From Devosia sp. 66-22 (GTDB taxonomy: Bacteria > Pseudomonadota > Alphaproteobacteria > Rhizobiales > Devosiaceae), in the NCBI GenBank assembly GCA_001899065.1, contig MKUZ01000015.1:16551-80550 (forward strand): a DNA stretch of 64,000 nucleotides, written 5' to 3'. The notes beneath the pieces are model-generated. The model had not been told where the DNA came from. It saw only the letters and a list, made by a program, of their open reading frames with translations, and ran no database searches. Positions 26,652-35,573 of this stretch are shown piece by piece. The position numbers and the translations under genes are program-made. Positions within the stretch are counted from its first letter, which is position 1. Each line of letters starts with the position of its first letter.

Positions 26652-28169
26652 TCAGTCACTGTCGGCCGCCATCTGGGTCAGCACCTGGCCGCGGCCGCGG
26701 GCGCGCAGGATCATCGGGACGATGAGCGCGAGGGCAGCGAGGGTCAGCAGCGTCGCGGCGATGGGCGAGGTGACCAGCACCGTCACATCGCCCTGGCTGA
26801 TCGCCAGCGCGCGGCGGAGCTGCTGCTCGGCCATGGGGCCGAGGATGAGGCCGACCACGACCGGGGCGATGGGGAAGTGGAAGACGCGCAGCGCGTAGCC
26901 CATGAGGCCGAAGACCAGCAGCATGCCGAGCTCGACCACCGAAGGGTTGGCGCCGATGGTGCCCAGCGTCGCGAACAGCAGGATGCCGGCATAGAGCCAA
27001 TGCTTGGGAATGGTGAGGAGGCGCACCCACAGGCCCACCAGCGGCAGGTTGAGGATCACCAGCATCAGGTTGGCGATGAGCAGCGAGGCGATGAGGCCCC
27101 AGACCAGTTGCGGGTTGGAGGTGAACAGCAGCGGGCCGGGCTGCAGGCCATATTGCTGGAAGCCGGCGAGCATGATGGCGGCGGTGGCGGAGGTGGGCAG
27201 GCCCAGAGTCAGCAGCGGCACGAGCGTGCCGGCGGCCGAGGCGTTGTTGGCGGCCTCCGGGCCGGCGACGCCCTCGATGGCGCCATTGCCGAACTCTTCC
27301 TTGTGCTTGCTGAGCCGCTTTTCGAGCGCATAGGAGAAGAAGGTGCCGATCTCGGCGCCGCCGGCCGGCATGGCGCCGATGGGGAAGCCGATGACGGTGC
27401 CGCGCAGCCACGGCTTCCACGAGCGGGCCCAGTCCCTGGCGTTCATCCACAGCGAACCCTTGACCGGCTCGACGGTGGCGGGCGCACGCTTGCCCTGCGC
27501 GGCGACGTAGAGGGTTTCGCCGATGGCGAACATGGCGACGGCAAGGGTGGTGACCTCGATGCCGTCGAGCAGGTCGGGCACGCCGAAGCTGAGACGGGCC
27601 TGGCCGGTCTGCAGGTCGATGCCGACGAGGCCGAGCGTGAGGCCGATAAACAGCGAGACGAGGCCGCGCAGAGCGGAATCGCCGAAGGCCGCCGAGACGG
27701 TGACGAAGGCGAGGACCATCAGCGCGAAATATTCGCGCGGGCCGAAGGCGAGGGCAAAGCTCACCACCCAGGGCGCGAGGAAGGCGAGGGCGATGGTGGC
27801 GATGAGGCCGGCGACGAACGAGCCGATGGCGGCGGTGGAGAGCGCCGCGCCGCCGCGGCCCGCCTTGGCCATCTTGTTGCCCTCGAGCGCCGTGACGATC
27901 GAGGCGCTTTCGCCGGGCGTGTTGAGGAGGATCGAGGTGGTCGAGCCGCCATACATGCCGCCATAGTAGATGCCGGCGAACATGATGAGGGACCCGGCGG
28001 GGTCGAGCCGGTAGGTCACCGGCAGGAGCAGTGCCACGGTTGTGGCCGGGCCGATGCCGGGGAGGACGCCGACGAGCGTGCCCAGCGTCACGCCGATCAG
28101 CGCGTAGAGCAGATTAATGGGCTGGATGGCGACGCCGAGGCCCTGGATGAGAAGATCGACGGTACCCAT
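26652..28169 (-). CDS. tctA: Tripartite tricarboxylate transporter, large permease
   Basis: A 505-residue TctA with about twelve hydrophobic segments and the family signatures: [17 protein letters not shown] near residue 35, [20 protein letters not shown] near 68, and [20 protein letters not shown] in the second half. It forms the translocating subunit of a secondary carboxylate carrier with TctB and TctC. The ATG overlaps the TctB stop (TGATG). The gene order C-B-A, all overlapping, is the classic operon. The substrate is probably an organic or sugar acid, inferred from neighbours. Confidence 0.95.
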   Translation of the reverse strand: MGTVDLLIQGLGVAIQPINLLYALIGVTLGTLVGVLPGIGPATTVALLLPVTYRLDPAGSLIMFAGIYYGGMYGGSTTSILLNTPGESASIVTALEGNKMAKAGRGGAALSTAAIGSFVAGLIATIALAFLAPWVVSFALAFGPREYFALMVLAFVTVSAAFGDSALRGLVSLFIGLTLGLVGIDLQTGQARLSFGVPDLLDGIEVTTLAVAMFAIGETLYVAAQGKRAPATVEPVKGSLWMNARDWARSWKPWLRGTVIGFPIGAMPAGGAEIGTFFSYALEKRLSKHKEEFGNGAIEGVAGPEAANNASAAGTLVPLLTLGLPTSATAAIMLAGFQQYGLQPGPLLFTSNPQLVWGLIASLLIANLMLVILNLPLVGLWVRLLTIPKHWLYAGILLFATLGTIGANPSVVELGMLLVFGLMGYALRVFHFPIAPVVVGLILGPMAEQQLRRALAISQGDVTVLVTSPIAATLLTLAALALIVPMILRARGRGQVLTQMAADSD

Positions 28170-28687
28170 CAGGCGGTGGTCCTCGGTCGGAGCAGGTTCA
28201 TCAGTGCGTCCTCGAGCGGGCCGTGCGGCAGCGTGAGCGACAGGCCGCGCGCGAAGATGACCCAGACGGCGATGGAGAGCACGATGCCGAATGGAATGCT
28301 GATCCAGAAGCGACGCTCGCCGAAGGCGCGCGCGACCAGGGCGAAGAGCACGCCCGTGGCGATGGAAAAGCCGATGAAGCGGATGGTGAGAAGCTGGACG
28401 AGGAGACCGGCGACGATCCACAGGACCGGCATCGCCTCCTGCGGCTCGCGCTCGGGGAAGTCGCCGCGCAGCGCCTCGACAATGGTCCACAGGCCGAGGC
28501 CGGCGAGGCAGATGGCGATGGCGTAGGGGACGGTCTGCGGACCGATCCGCGCGTATTGCACGACGCCGCCGATGCGGCTTGCGTCCCAGGCGACGATGCC
28601 CGCCAGCACCAGCAGGACGGCGGCGATAACAAGCGCCGCCCGGTCGGGGCGGCGCTCAGGATTGCGATGGAGCGGCTCAGTTGTCAC
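28169..28687 (-). CDS. tctB: Tripartite tricarboxylate transporter, small membrane subunit
   Basis: A 172-residue protein with four hydrophobic segments (about 18-36, 54-70, 87-125, 131-148), the TctB topology. It starts at GTG, which overlaps the stop of tctC (GTGA), and ends overlapping the ATG of tctA. TctB bridges the binding protein and permease. Confidence 0.9.
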   Translation of the reverse strand: MTTEPLHRNPERRPDRAALVIAAVLLVLAGIVAWDASRIGGVVQYARIGPQTVPYAIAICLAGLGLWTIVEALRGDFPEREPQEAMPVLWIVAGLLVQLLTIRFIGFSIATGVLFALVARAFGERRFWISIPFGIVLSIAVWVIFARGLSLTLPHGPLEDALMNLLRPRTTA

Positions 28688-29634
28688 GAAACGAGGCCGA
28701 TGTCCTTGAGGATGGCGGTGGTGTTCTCGATTTCAGTGGCAAGTTGCGCCTTGAAATCGTCGCCTGCAAGCCAGGTGTTGTTCCAGCCCTTGGCGGCGAG
28801 GACTTTCTTCCAGGATTCGGAGTTCACGGTCTTTTCGACGTCGGCGGTGATGGCCGCGACCTGCTCGGCGCTCAGGCCCGGGCCGGCCCAGATGCCGCGC
28901 CAGTTCTGGACGACGAGATCGACGCCGCCTTCCCTGAAGGTCGGGGCATCGACGATGGCGATCCGCTCGGGCGCCGAGACGCCGAGGACGCGCAGGGCAC
29001 CGGCTTCGACCTGGGCCTGGAACTCGCCATAGCCCGAGATGCCGACGGTGACCTGGTTGCCCAGCACGGCCGCGAGGGCTTCGCCGCCGCCCGAGAAGGC
29101 GATGTAGTTGACGAGCTTGGGGTCGGCGCCGACGGTCTTGGCGAACAGGCCCGCCGTGATGTGGTCGGTACCGCCGGCCGAGCCGCCGGCCCAGGAGACG
29201 GAGCCCGGATCGGCCTTGAGCTTGGCCGTGAGGTCGGCGAGCGTCTGCAGTTCGGACGCCGCCGGCACGACGATCACTTCAAATTCGCCGGTGAGGCGGG
29301 CAATGGGCGTGACGGCGTCGAGAGTGACCGGCGATTTGTTGGTGAGAATGGCGCCGACCATGACGTAGCCGCCCACCATCAGGCGGTCCGGGTTGCCGTT
29401 GGCTTCCTGCGCGAACTGGGCGAGGCCGATGGTGCCGCCGGCGCCCGGGACGTTGACGACTTGCACATTGCCCGACACGCCCTCGGCGGTCATGGCCTCC
29501 TGGAGGGAGCGCGCGGTCTGGTCCCAGCCGCCGCCGGGGGCGGCGGGAGCCATGATGGTGTAGTCGGCCGCCATGGCGGCGAAGGGCAGGGCAATGGCAC
29601 CGGCGAGTATACTCGCGGCGATGACGTGCTTCAT
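28684..29634 (-). CDS. tctC: Tripartite tricarboxylate transporter, substrate-binding protein
   Basis: A 316-residue periplasmic protein of the Bug/TctC family. The signal peptide ends near AMA (about residue 22). The fold marks are APAAPGGGWDQTAR near the mature N-terminus and the NVPGAGGTIG loop that closes on carboxylates, then WAGGSAGGTDHI. It delivers the substrate to TctAB. GAGGAGG precedes the ATG. In related systems TctC also signals to the TctDE two-component system encoded nearby. Confidence 0.94.
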   Translation of the reverse strand: MKHVIAASILAGAIALPFAAMAADYTIMAPAAPGGGWDQTARSLQEAMTAEGVSGNVQVVNVPGAGGTIGLAQFAQEANGNPDRLMVGGYVMVGAILTNKSPVTLDAVTPIARLTGEFEVIVVPAASELQTLADLTAKLKADPGSVSWAGGSAGGTDHITAGLFAKTVGADPKLVNYIAFSGGGEALAAVLGNQVTVGISGYGEFQAQVEAGALRVLGVSAPERIAIVDAPTFREGGVDLVVQNWRGIWAGPGLSAEQVAAITADVEKTVNSESWKKVLAAKGWNNTWLAGDDFKAQLATEIENTTAILKDIGLVS

Positions 29635-29732
29635 ATGATCCTCCTCTGGCAGCCGGAATGGCTGCGCGTGGCGGGAGTTCCCCGGGGCCCCAATGGCCGA
29701 GATGTCGCCGAGTCCTCCCAGACTCCCAGGTC

Positions 29733-29750
29733 GTCCGGTCTTGGCCGGAC
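29733..29750 (-). terminator. Hairpin after the solute-binding protein gene
   Basis: GTCCGG-N6-CCGGAC lies about 60 bases past the stop of the gene at 29809-30885. It has no U-tract, so the role is uncertain. Confidence 0.33.
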
Positions 29751-29808
29751 TCACCCTTGCTGCGATGTGACCACAGGAAGCTGTCGCGAACCTGACGCTG
29801 GTTTTCGC

Positions 29809-30885
29809 CTAGCGACTTTCCAGCGGCTGCAGTCTCAACGCGTCGTTCCAACGCTTGATGAGGCGGGCGCGTTTCACCTGGTCGAGATAAACCATGAGGC
29901 CGGGGCTGACCGGGACGGGGCGGAGCTGGTTGCCAAGGGCGGCCTGCATGGCGTTGGCGGTGTTGTCGCCATCGACATCGGGGTTGAGCGCGGCGATCTG
30001 CAGCTTTTCGGCCATGATTGTCTGACCCTCGGCCGACATGAAGAAATCGAGCAGCAGGCGGCCGAGATCGGGGTTCTCGGAGGCCTTGGGGACGAGGCCG
30101 ATGCGCGAGGTGACGATGGTGAAATCGCGCGGCAGGACGATGCCCAGATCGGGGTTCCGCGAGGCCGCCTCGGCGGCGTAAGAGCCCAGAATGTTGTAGC
30201 CGAAGACGAACTGGCCGCTGGCCACCCGCTCGACGATGGCCGAGGTGGTGGAATAGAGCTTCACGCCGGCCGCACCCATGGCGCCCACCAGCGTCCACAG
30301 GTCCGCATATTGCTCCTGGTCGCGCGAGAAGAACATGAAGCCCACGCCCGAGCGCTCGATGTCGTAGGTGCCGATGCGGCCGAAGATGGAGTCGGTATTG
30401 GCCTCGAGATAGTCGAGCAGCTCGCCGCGCGTGGCGGGCACGGCACGGTCGGCAAAGGCCGGCTTGTTGTAGATGAAGACGGCAGGTTCGTAGGTGAGGG
30501 CGTAGGCGGTGTCGCGCCAATTGGCCCAGCGCGGCCAGCTTGCCGAGAGCGAGACGCGGCTCGGCTGGGCATAGCCGTCATTGGCGAGCTTCATCTGCAA
30601 ATCCATCGAGGACGAGAAGGCGAAGTCGGCGGTGGGGAGCCCGGCGTCGGTTTCGCGCACGATGCGATCGTAGATGTCGGCGGTCTGCATCTCCTCGTAG
30701 TGAACGGCGAAGCCGGGGTGGTGTGCCTGGAACGCCTCGATCATGGGGGTGGCCAATGGCGTGTCGAGCGACGAATAGACGCGCACGATGGGCGCGATCC
30801 CATTGCCGTCGGGCGGGGGAAAGACCAGCGTTTCGGCCGCGGCGGGGCCGGCGAGGAATGCAAAGAGGGCGAGAAGCCGGAACAT
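29809..30885 (-). CDS. Periplasmic solute-binding protein (ABC type) next to tctDE
   Basis: A 358-residue protein with a signal peptide (to about AAA, residue 18), in the family of iron/ putrescine/thiamine-like extracellular binding proteins (SBP family 1). The pattern is a two-lobed protein with FAFSSSMDLQMKLANDGY, TYEPAVFIYNK and FGYNILGSY. No ABC permease or ATPase is nearby. It is divergent from tctDE with an 85-base gap, an arrangement seen for sensor partners. It may therefore report a ligand to the TctE kinase rather than feed a transporter; that is inference. Confidence 0.85.
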   Translation of the reverse strand: MFRLLALFAFLAGPAAAETLVFPPPDGNGIAPIVRVYSSLDTPLATPMIEAFQAHHPGFAVHYEEMQTADIYDRIVRETDAGLPTADFAFSSSMDLQMKLANDGYAQPSRVSLSASWPRWANWRDTAYALTYEPAVFIYNKPAFADRAVPATRGELLDYLEANTDSIFGRIGTYDIERSGVGFMFFSRDQEQYADLWTLVGAMGAAGVKLYSTTSAIVERVASGQFVFGYNILGSYAAEAASRNPDLGIVLPRDFTIVTSRIGLVPKASENPDLGRLLLDFFMSAEGQTIMAEKLQIAALNPDVDGDNTANAMQAALGNQLRPVPVSPGLMVYLDQVKRARLIKRWNDALRLQPLESR

Positions 30886-30970
30886 CCGCCCAGCATGGCC
30901 TGCCCGAACGGGAGCGACAAGGCCATAGGCAGGCGGAGCGGCGCTGGGTAGCATCGGCGCGGGAGGATTG

Positions 30971-31642
30971 ATGCGCATACTTGTGGCCGAGGACAACACG
31001 ACGCTGGCCGACGGGCTTGCCGCGGTGCTGCGCGCGGCGGGCTATGCCGTGGACGTGGTCGGCGACGGGGTGTCGGCGGATGCAGTGATTTCGACCACCG
31101 ATTTCGACCTCGTGGTGCTCGACCTCAATCTGCCGGAAATGGACGGGCTCGATGTGCTGCGCGCGATGCGGGCGCGACGGAGCAATTCAGCGGTGCTGAT
31201 CCTGACGGCACGCGGCGCGATGGACGAGCGGATCAAGGGGCTGGACCTCGGGGCCGACGACTACATGACCAAGCCGTTCGACGTGGCTGAGCTCGAGGCG
31301 CGGGTGCGCGTGCTGCTGCGGCGGCGGGCGGGGCTGCACGCGGCGGAAGTGTCGTTCGGCGATGTGACGCTCGATACGGTTAGCCGCACGGTGTCGGCGC
31401 GCGGCGCAACGCTCGACGTGCCGGCGCGCGAACTGAAGCTGCTCGAAACGCTGATGCTCAAGGCGGGCAAGGTGGTGGCCAAGCAGGCGATCATCGAGTC
31501 GCTGGCCGACTTCGACGACGACCTCAGCGCCAATGCGGTGGAGCAGTATGTGTCGCGACTGCGCAAGCGCCTGGCGCCGTACGAGCTGACGGTGAAGACG
31601 GCGCGCGGCCTCGGCTACTATCTCGACAAGGCAGCGCCGTGA
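30971..31642 (+). CDS. tctD: Response regulator TctD
   Basis: A 223-residue OmpR-type regulator: a receiver domain with phosphoacceptor Asp51 in VVLDLNLPEMDG, the TARG and MTKPFD switch residues, and a C-terminal winged helix with SRLRKRL. It would activate the tct operon when phosphorylated by TctE. GGAGG lies before the ATG. Its stop overlaps the GTG of tctE, so the two are translated together. Confidence 0.93.
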   Translation: MRILVAEDNTTLADGLAAVLRAAGYAVDVVGDGVSADAVISTTDFDLVVLDLNLPEMDGLDVLRAMRARRSNSAVLILTARGAMDERIKGLDLGADDYMTKPFDVAELEARVRVLLRRRAGLHAAEVSFGDVTLDTVSRTVSARGATLDVPARELKLLETLMLKAGKVVAKQAIIESLADFDDDLSANAVEQYVSRLRKRLAPYELTVKTARGLGYYLDKAAP

Positions 31643-33003
31643 CGCAGAGCTATTCGCTGCGGCGCCGGCTCGTGCTCGGCCTTCTCGCAGCGCTGCTGGC
31701 GATCGCAGCGCTGGCGGTGGCCGATAGCTGGCGCGAAGCGCAGCAGACGGCGACGCGCGTGTCGGACCGCGTGCTGGCGGGATCGATCCTTGCCATCGCC
31801 GAGCGCGTGATCGTGACCGAGGACGGCACGCTCGAAGTTGACGTGCCCTATGTGGCGCTCGAAATGCTGACCTCGTCGGCGCAGGATCGCGTGTTCTACC
31901 GCGTCGACGGGTCGGACGGGTTCATCACGGGCTACCAGCAATTGCCGGTGGTGCCGGGGGCGGGCACGGAGATCGTCTACGAAGACCTGGTGTTTCGCGG
32001 CGATGCGATCAGGCTCGGCTCGCTGCAGCGCGCGGCGTCGTCGGGGGTGAGCGCCATCCCCTTCACGGTGACGGTGGCGGAGACGACGATTGCACGCAGC
32101 CAGCTCGCGCAGTCGCTGCTGGTGCAGGCCTCGGTGCGGCTGGCGATCCTGATCCTCGCGGCGGCGGTGATCGTGTGGTTCGCCGTGAGCCTGTCGCTGG
32201 CGCCGCTCTACCGGCTGCGCAACGCCATCGCGCTGCGCAGTCCCGACGATCTGAGCCCGATCCGGCAGGACGTGCCGCGCGAGGTGGAAGGGCTGGTCGA
32301 GACGATCAACTCGTTCATGACGCGGCTGGACTCGGCGCTGGGCGCGCTGCGGCATTTCACCGGCAATGCCAGCCATCAATTGCGCACGCCGATGGCCATC
32401 ATGCGCACGCAACTGGCGCTGGCGCAGCGGGCCAAGACCGAGGACGAGCGGCGCGCGGCGATCGCGGCGGCGGACAATGCGGTGGAGCATGCCGAGCGCG
32501 TGCTGGCGCAATTGCTGCTGCTGGCGCGCATCGACGAGGCCGCATCGGACGCGCTCCGGCTCGACACGATCGACCTGGCCGCGCTGGCCAAGACGCAGAC
32601 GGCCGAACTGGTGCCGCGGGCGAGCGCGGCGGGCATCGACCTGGGCTATGAGGGCGCCGAGAGCGCGATGATGCGCGGCGACGCGATGCTGCTGGGCGAG
32701 CTGCTGCGCAACCTGATCGAGAACGCCATCGCCTATGCCGGCAGTGGCGCGGAGGCCACCGTCGGCGTCGACAGGGATGCGGCCGGCGTGCGGCTCACGG
32801 TGGCCGACACCGGGCCCGGCGTCGCAGCGGCGAAGCTGCCGCATCTGCGCCAGCGCTTTGCGCGCGAGCGGGCGGACAAGCCGGGCGCGGGGCTGGGTCT
32901 GGCGATCGTCGAGGAGATCGCGGCGCTGTTCGGCGGCACGACAGACGTCACCTCGGATGCGGGGCGGGGGTTTCGTGTGACGATCCTGCTGCCGGCCTCC
33001 TGA
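31639..33003 (+). CDS. tctE: Sensor histidine kinase TctE
   Basis: A 454-residue membrane kinase that starts at GTG. TM helices lie at about 9-28 and 163-186, enclosing a periplasmic TctE N-terminal sensor domain of about 130 residues. HAMP-like and HisKA segments follow, with His246 in GNASHQLRTP, then an ATPase domain with NLIENAI (N box), ADTGPG and GAGLGLAI. With TctD it controls tricarboxylate-type transport genes; the ligand is likely sensed with a periplasmic binding protein. Confidence 0.94.
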   Translation: MTQSYSLRRRLVLGLLAALLAIAALAVADSWREAQQTATRVSDRVLAGSILAIAERVIVTEDGTLEVDVPYVALEMLTSSAQDRVFYRVDGSDGFITGYQQLPVVPGAGTEIVYEDLVFRGDAIRLGSLQRAASSGVSAIPFTVTVAETTIARSQLAQSLLVQASVRLAILILAAAVIVWFAVSLSLAPLYRLRNAIALRSPDDLSPIRQDVPREVEGLVETINSFMTRLDSALGALRHFTGNASHQLRTPMAIMRTQLALAQRAKTEDERRAAIAAADNAVEHAERVLAQLLLLARIDEAASDALRLDTIDLAALAKTQTAELVPRASAAGIDLGYEGAESAMMRGDAMLLGELLRNLIENAIAYAGSGAEATVGVDRDAAGVRLTVADTGPGVAAAKLPHLRQRFARERADKPGAGLGLAIVEEIAALFGGTTDVTSDAGRGFRVTILLPAS

Positions 33004-33079
33004 CGCAGCCGTCCATTCCCTCACCCTCCCCGGTGCCCTAGAGTGCGTGGGGACTGCCTCTCGAAGGGAGATGGAAGGC

Positions 33080-34543
33080 ATGCGTGTGTTCCTCGCGACG
33101 CTGGGCACCGAGACCAACACCTTCGCATCGTTTCCGACGGGGCTGGACGATTTCCGCCGCGGCTTCTGGACCGAGGCGGGCATCGAGTCGGTGCCCACGA
33201 CCCCGTGGTCGGCACCGGCCAAGGTGTTCCGCGCGCGGGCGCTGGCGGCGGGCTGGGAGGTGGTCGAGAGCCTCCACACCTTCGCCGAGCCGGCGGGCCG
33301 CACCACGCGCAGTGCCTATGAGCACATGCGCGACCGCATCCTCGACGATGCAGCCAAGGCGGGGCCGCTCGACGCGGTGCTGATGTTCCTCCATGGCGCG
33401 ATGGTGGCGGACGGCTATGACGATTGCGAGGCCGACTTCGTGACGCGGCTGCGCGCGGTGGTGGGCGAGAGAACCCGCATCGGACTTGAGCTCGACCTGC
33501 ACGCGCATATCGACGAAAGCCTGCTCGCGGTGAGCGATATCATCGTGTTCTACAAGTCCTATCCGCATATCGACTATTCGGAGCGTGCCGAGGATCTGTT
33601 CGCGCTGATGGCGCGAACGCTGGCGGGCGAGATCGAGCCGGTGATGGCGCTGTTCGACTGCCGCACGATGGGACTGTTCCCCACGACACGGAACGGGCCG
33701 ATGGTGCAGTTCACCGCCGACATGCTCGCGGCGGAGGGCAAGGGCGGCATCCTGTCGCTGTCGCTGAACCACGGCTTTCCGTGGGCGGACGTGCCCAATG
33801 CGGGCGCCAAGATGCTCGCCGTGGCGGACCGCGATGTCAGCGTCGCGCAGCGGGCGGCCGACGCGTTCGGGCGCCGGTTCTACGGGATGCGCGCCGAGGC
33901 GACGCTGCCCTTCGTGCCGTTCGCGGAGGCCATCGCGCGGGCGCTGGAGCCGGGCGACGGCAAGCCGATCCTCCTCGCGGACACGTCGGACCAGACGGGC
34001 GGCGGCGCGCCGGGCGACACGACCTACATGGTCAGGGCGTTCATCGAGGCGGGCATTCGCGACGCGGTGTATGGGCCGCTCTGGGATCCGCTGGCGGTGG
34101 GCATCTGCATGGCGCTGGGGGTCGGGGCCAAGGTCCGGCTGCGCATCGGCGGCAAGTTCGAGCCGCATTCGGGGCCATCGCTCGATGTCGATGCCGACGT
34201 GCTGTTCCTCAAGCGCGATGCCTATCAGGACCAGCTCACCGACGAGCGCGTGCCGATGGGCGACGTGGCGGTGATCCGGGCGGCGGGGATCGAGATCCTG
34301 CTCAATACGCGGCGCGTGGGCGTGTTCTCGCCGACGCTGTTCACGCATCACGGGATCGCACTGGGGGACAAGCGCGTGATCGGGCTCAAGAACCTCTACA
34401 AGCACCGCGACGTGTTTGCGCCGCTGGTGCGCGAGCAGGTGTTCGTGGCGACGCCGGGTGCGTGTCCGCCAGACTGGACGTCGATCCCGTTCAAGCGCAT
34501 TCCGCGGCCGATGTGGCCGCTGGACGCCGACCCGCTTGAGTGA
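33080..34543 (+). CDS. M81 family metallopeptidase (MlrC-like)
   Basis: A 487-residue soluble protein with the two M81 domains: an N-terminal DUF1485 part (about 1-290) with the metal region LELDLHAHID and FLHGAM, and the C-terminal MlrC domain (about 300-480) with DTSDQTGGGAPGDTT. MlrC cleaves linearised microcystin; family members elsewhere act on unknown small peptides or amides. The start at 33080 is chosen over 33071 because GGGAG has better spacing to it. It follows tctDE directly and may act on the imported compound, which is a guess. Confidence 0.9.
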   Translation: MRVFLATLGTETNTFASFPTGLDDFRRGFWTEAGIESVPTTPWSAPAKVFRARALAAGWEVVESLHTFAEPAGRTTRSAYEHMRDRILDDAAKAGPLDAVLMFLHGAMVADGYDDCEADFVTRLRAVVGERTRIGLELDLHAHIDESLLAVSDIIVFYKSYPHIDYSERAEDLFALMARTLAGEIEPVMALFDCRTMGLFPTTRNGPMVQFTADMLAAEGKGGILSLSLNHGFPWADVPNAGAKMLAVADRDVSVAQRAADAFGRRFYGMRAEATLPFVPFAEAIARALEPGDGKPILLADTSDQTGGGAPGDTTYMVRAFIEAGIRDAVYGPLWDPLAVGICMALGVGAKVRLRIGGKFEPHSGPSLDVDADVLFLKRDAYQDQLTDERVPMGDVAVIRAAGIEILLNTRRVGVFSPTLFTHHGIALGDKRVIGLKNLYKHRDVFAPLVREQVFVATPGACPPDWTSIPFKRIPRPMWPLDADPLE

Positions 34544-34555
34544 CGCCGGCCGCGC

Positions 34556-34918
34556 TCATTGCCGGGCGCGCAGTACCGCCGCATAGAGCGAGCCGGCGCG
34601 GGCGCCGGAGCGGCAATAACCGAAGATCGGACGGGGCAGTGTGTCGAGGGCCTCTTCCATGCGGATCAGGGCGCCTTCGGTGAGCTGGCCGGAAAGCGGA
34701 ATGTGCACCGCCTCGAGCCCCGCCCGTGCGGCCGCCTGGGCGATGAGGCCGAAGGCCGGCTGGCCCGTTTCTTCCTGGTCGGGGCGGGCGCACAGGATGC
34801 TCCTGAAGCCGGCGGCCTTAACTTTGTCGATATCGGCCGGCTGGACCTGGCCGCCGACGGCAAAGTCCGCGTCGATGCGCCGGAAGGAAAGTTCATCCGA
34901 GCGGGTGAAGGGCCACAT
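34556..34918 (-). CDS. TIGR01244 family (DUF442) phosphatase/sulfurtransferase-like protein
   Basis: A 120-residue DSP-like protein of the family fused to metallo-hydrolases in Blh (beta-lactamase-like hydrolase). The P-loop active site is CRSGARAG near residue 101-108 (Cys and Arg of CX5R), with a conserved DIDKVKAAGFRSILCARPD start. In Blh systems this domain takes part in sulfide or persulfide handling controlled by BigR. It lies 33 bases past the DUF2892 gene and in the same direction. Confidence 0.88.
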   Translation of the reverse strand: MWPFTRSDELSFRRIDADFAVGGQVQPADIDKVKAAGFRSILCARPDQEETGQPAFGLIAQAAARAGLEAVHIPLSGQLTEGALIRMEEALDTLPRPIFGYCRSGARAGSLYAAVLRARQ

Positions 34919-34951
34919 GGAACTGTCCTGCTGTGAGGGAGGGATGACGGG

Positions 34952-35161
34952 TTACGACCGGCGGCGGGTGCGGATACCGAAAGCGGCGTAGAGCGGACAG
35001 AAGCCGATAACCGCGGTGACCGCCAGCACGGCACCCACCACGATCGCGCCCCACCACAGGACAGGATTGGCGAAGAGCGGTAGATTGAAGAACGGCAGGG
35101 CGATGAGAATCGCGCCGGCGAGCAGGCGGACGATGCGATCGGGAGTGCCGACATTGAGCAT
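34952..35161 (-). CDS. DUF2892 (YgaP-type) membrane protein
   Basis: A 69-residue protein of the DUF2892 type, with a NVGTPDRIVRLLAGAIL start and two hydrophobic hairpin segments, ending GFCPLYAAFGI. Such domains accompany rhodanese and Blh proteins in sulfur-stress operons. The ATG at 35161 has GAGGAC upstream. Its promoter must overlap the AT-rich palindrome at 35193-35218, so it is likely repressed by the divergent BigR-like protein. Confidence 0.85.
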   Translation of the reverse strand: MLNVGTPDRIVRLLAGAILIALPFFNLPLFANPVLWWGAIVVGAVLAVTAVIGFCPLYAAFGIRTRRRS

Positions 35162-35192
35162 GGCGATGTCCTCGCGGAGGAAGGTTCTGTTG

Positions 35193-35218
35193 ATATTAAT
35201 ATTCGAATATTCTAATAT
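35193..35218. promoter_or_regulatory. BigR-type AT-rich operator
   Basis: An AT-rich, near-perfect palindrome centred on TTCGAA, with arms ATATTA and TAATAT, in a region of otherwise high GC. It lies between two divergent genes, seven bases before the bigR start. BigR of Xylella and Agrobacterium binds AT-rich palindromes of this kind. Confidence 0.75.
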
Positions 35219-35224
35219 GTCAAC

Positions 35225-35542
35225 ATGAGTATGACCGAGCTGGAGCCGCGCGCCGACGAAGCGGCCGAACTGCTGACCGCGATGGCCAATCCCAAGCGGC
35301 TGCTGATCCTGTGCCATCTGCTGGAGCAGGAGCGCAGCGTCGCCGAACTGTCAGGGCTGGTGGACCTCGCGCAGTCGCCGCTGTCGCAGCATCTCGCCAA
35401 GCTGCGGGCGCTGAAGCTGGTGGCGACGCGGCGCGAGGGCCAGTCGGTGTTCTACCGGGTGGCCTCGCCCGAAGTGACGCAGGTGCTCGAGACGCTCTAC
35501 GGCATCTACTGCGCGCCGCAAAAGAAGAAGCGGGCCCGCTAG
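35225..35542 (+). CDS. bigR: ArsR family repressor, BigR-like
   Basis: A 105-residue winged-helix repressor of the ArsR/SmtB type, with the recognition helix in LAQSPLSQHLAKLR. Cys30 (LILCHLL) and Cys98 (GIYCAP) match the two redox cysteines that BigR uses to sense persulfides by forming a disulfide. The operator palindrome is immediately upstream. No ribosome site precedes the ATG, and a leaderless or very short-leader mRNA is possible. The usual BigR target, a persulfide dioxygenase, is not adjacent. Confidence 0.85.
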   Translation: MSMTELEPRADEAAELLTAMANPKRLLILCHLLEQERSVAELSGLVDLAQSPLSQHLAKLRALKLVATRREGQSVFYRVASPEVTQVLETLYGIYCAPQKKKRAR

Positions 35543-35573
35543 CCCGCTTCGCCGGTCGGCCGCCCCTCGGCGG

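Noticed and set aside
29678..29682. GTTCC before tctC with CATT partner 16 bases away on the minus strand
   Set aside because: One mismatch in the -10 element (CATT for CGTT); without data this is not separable from chance.
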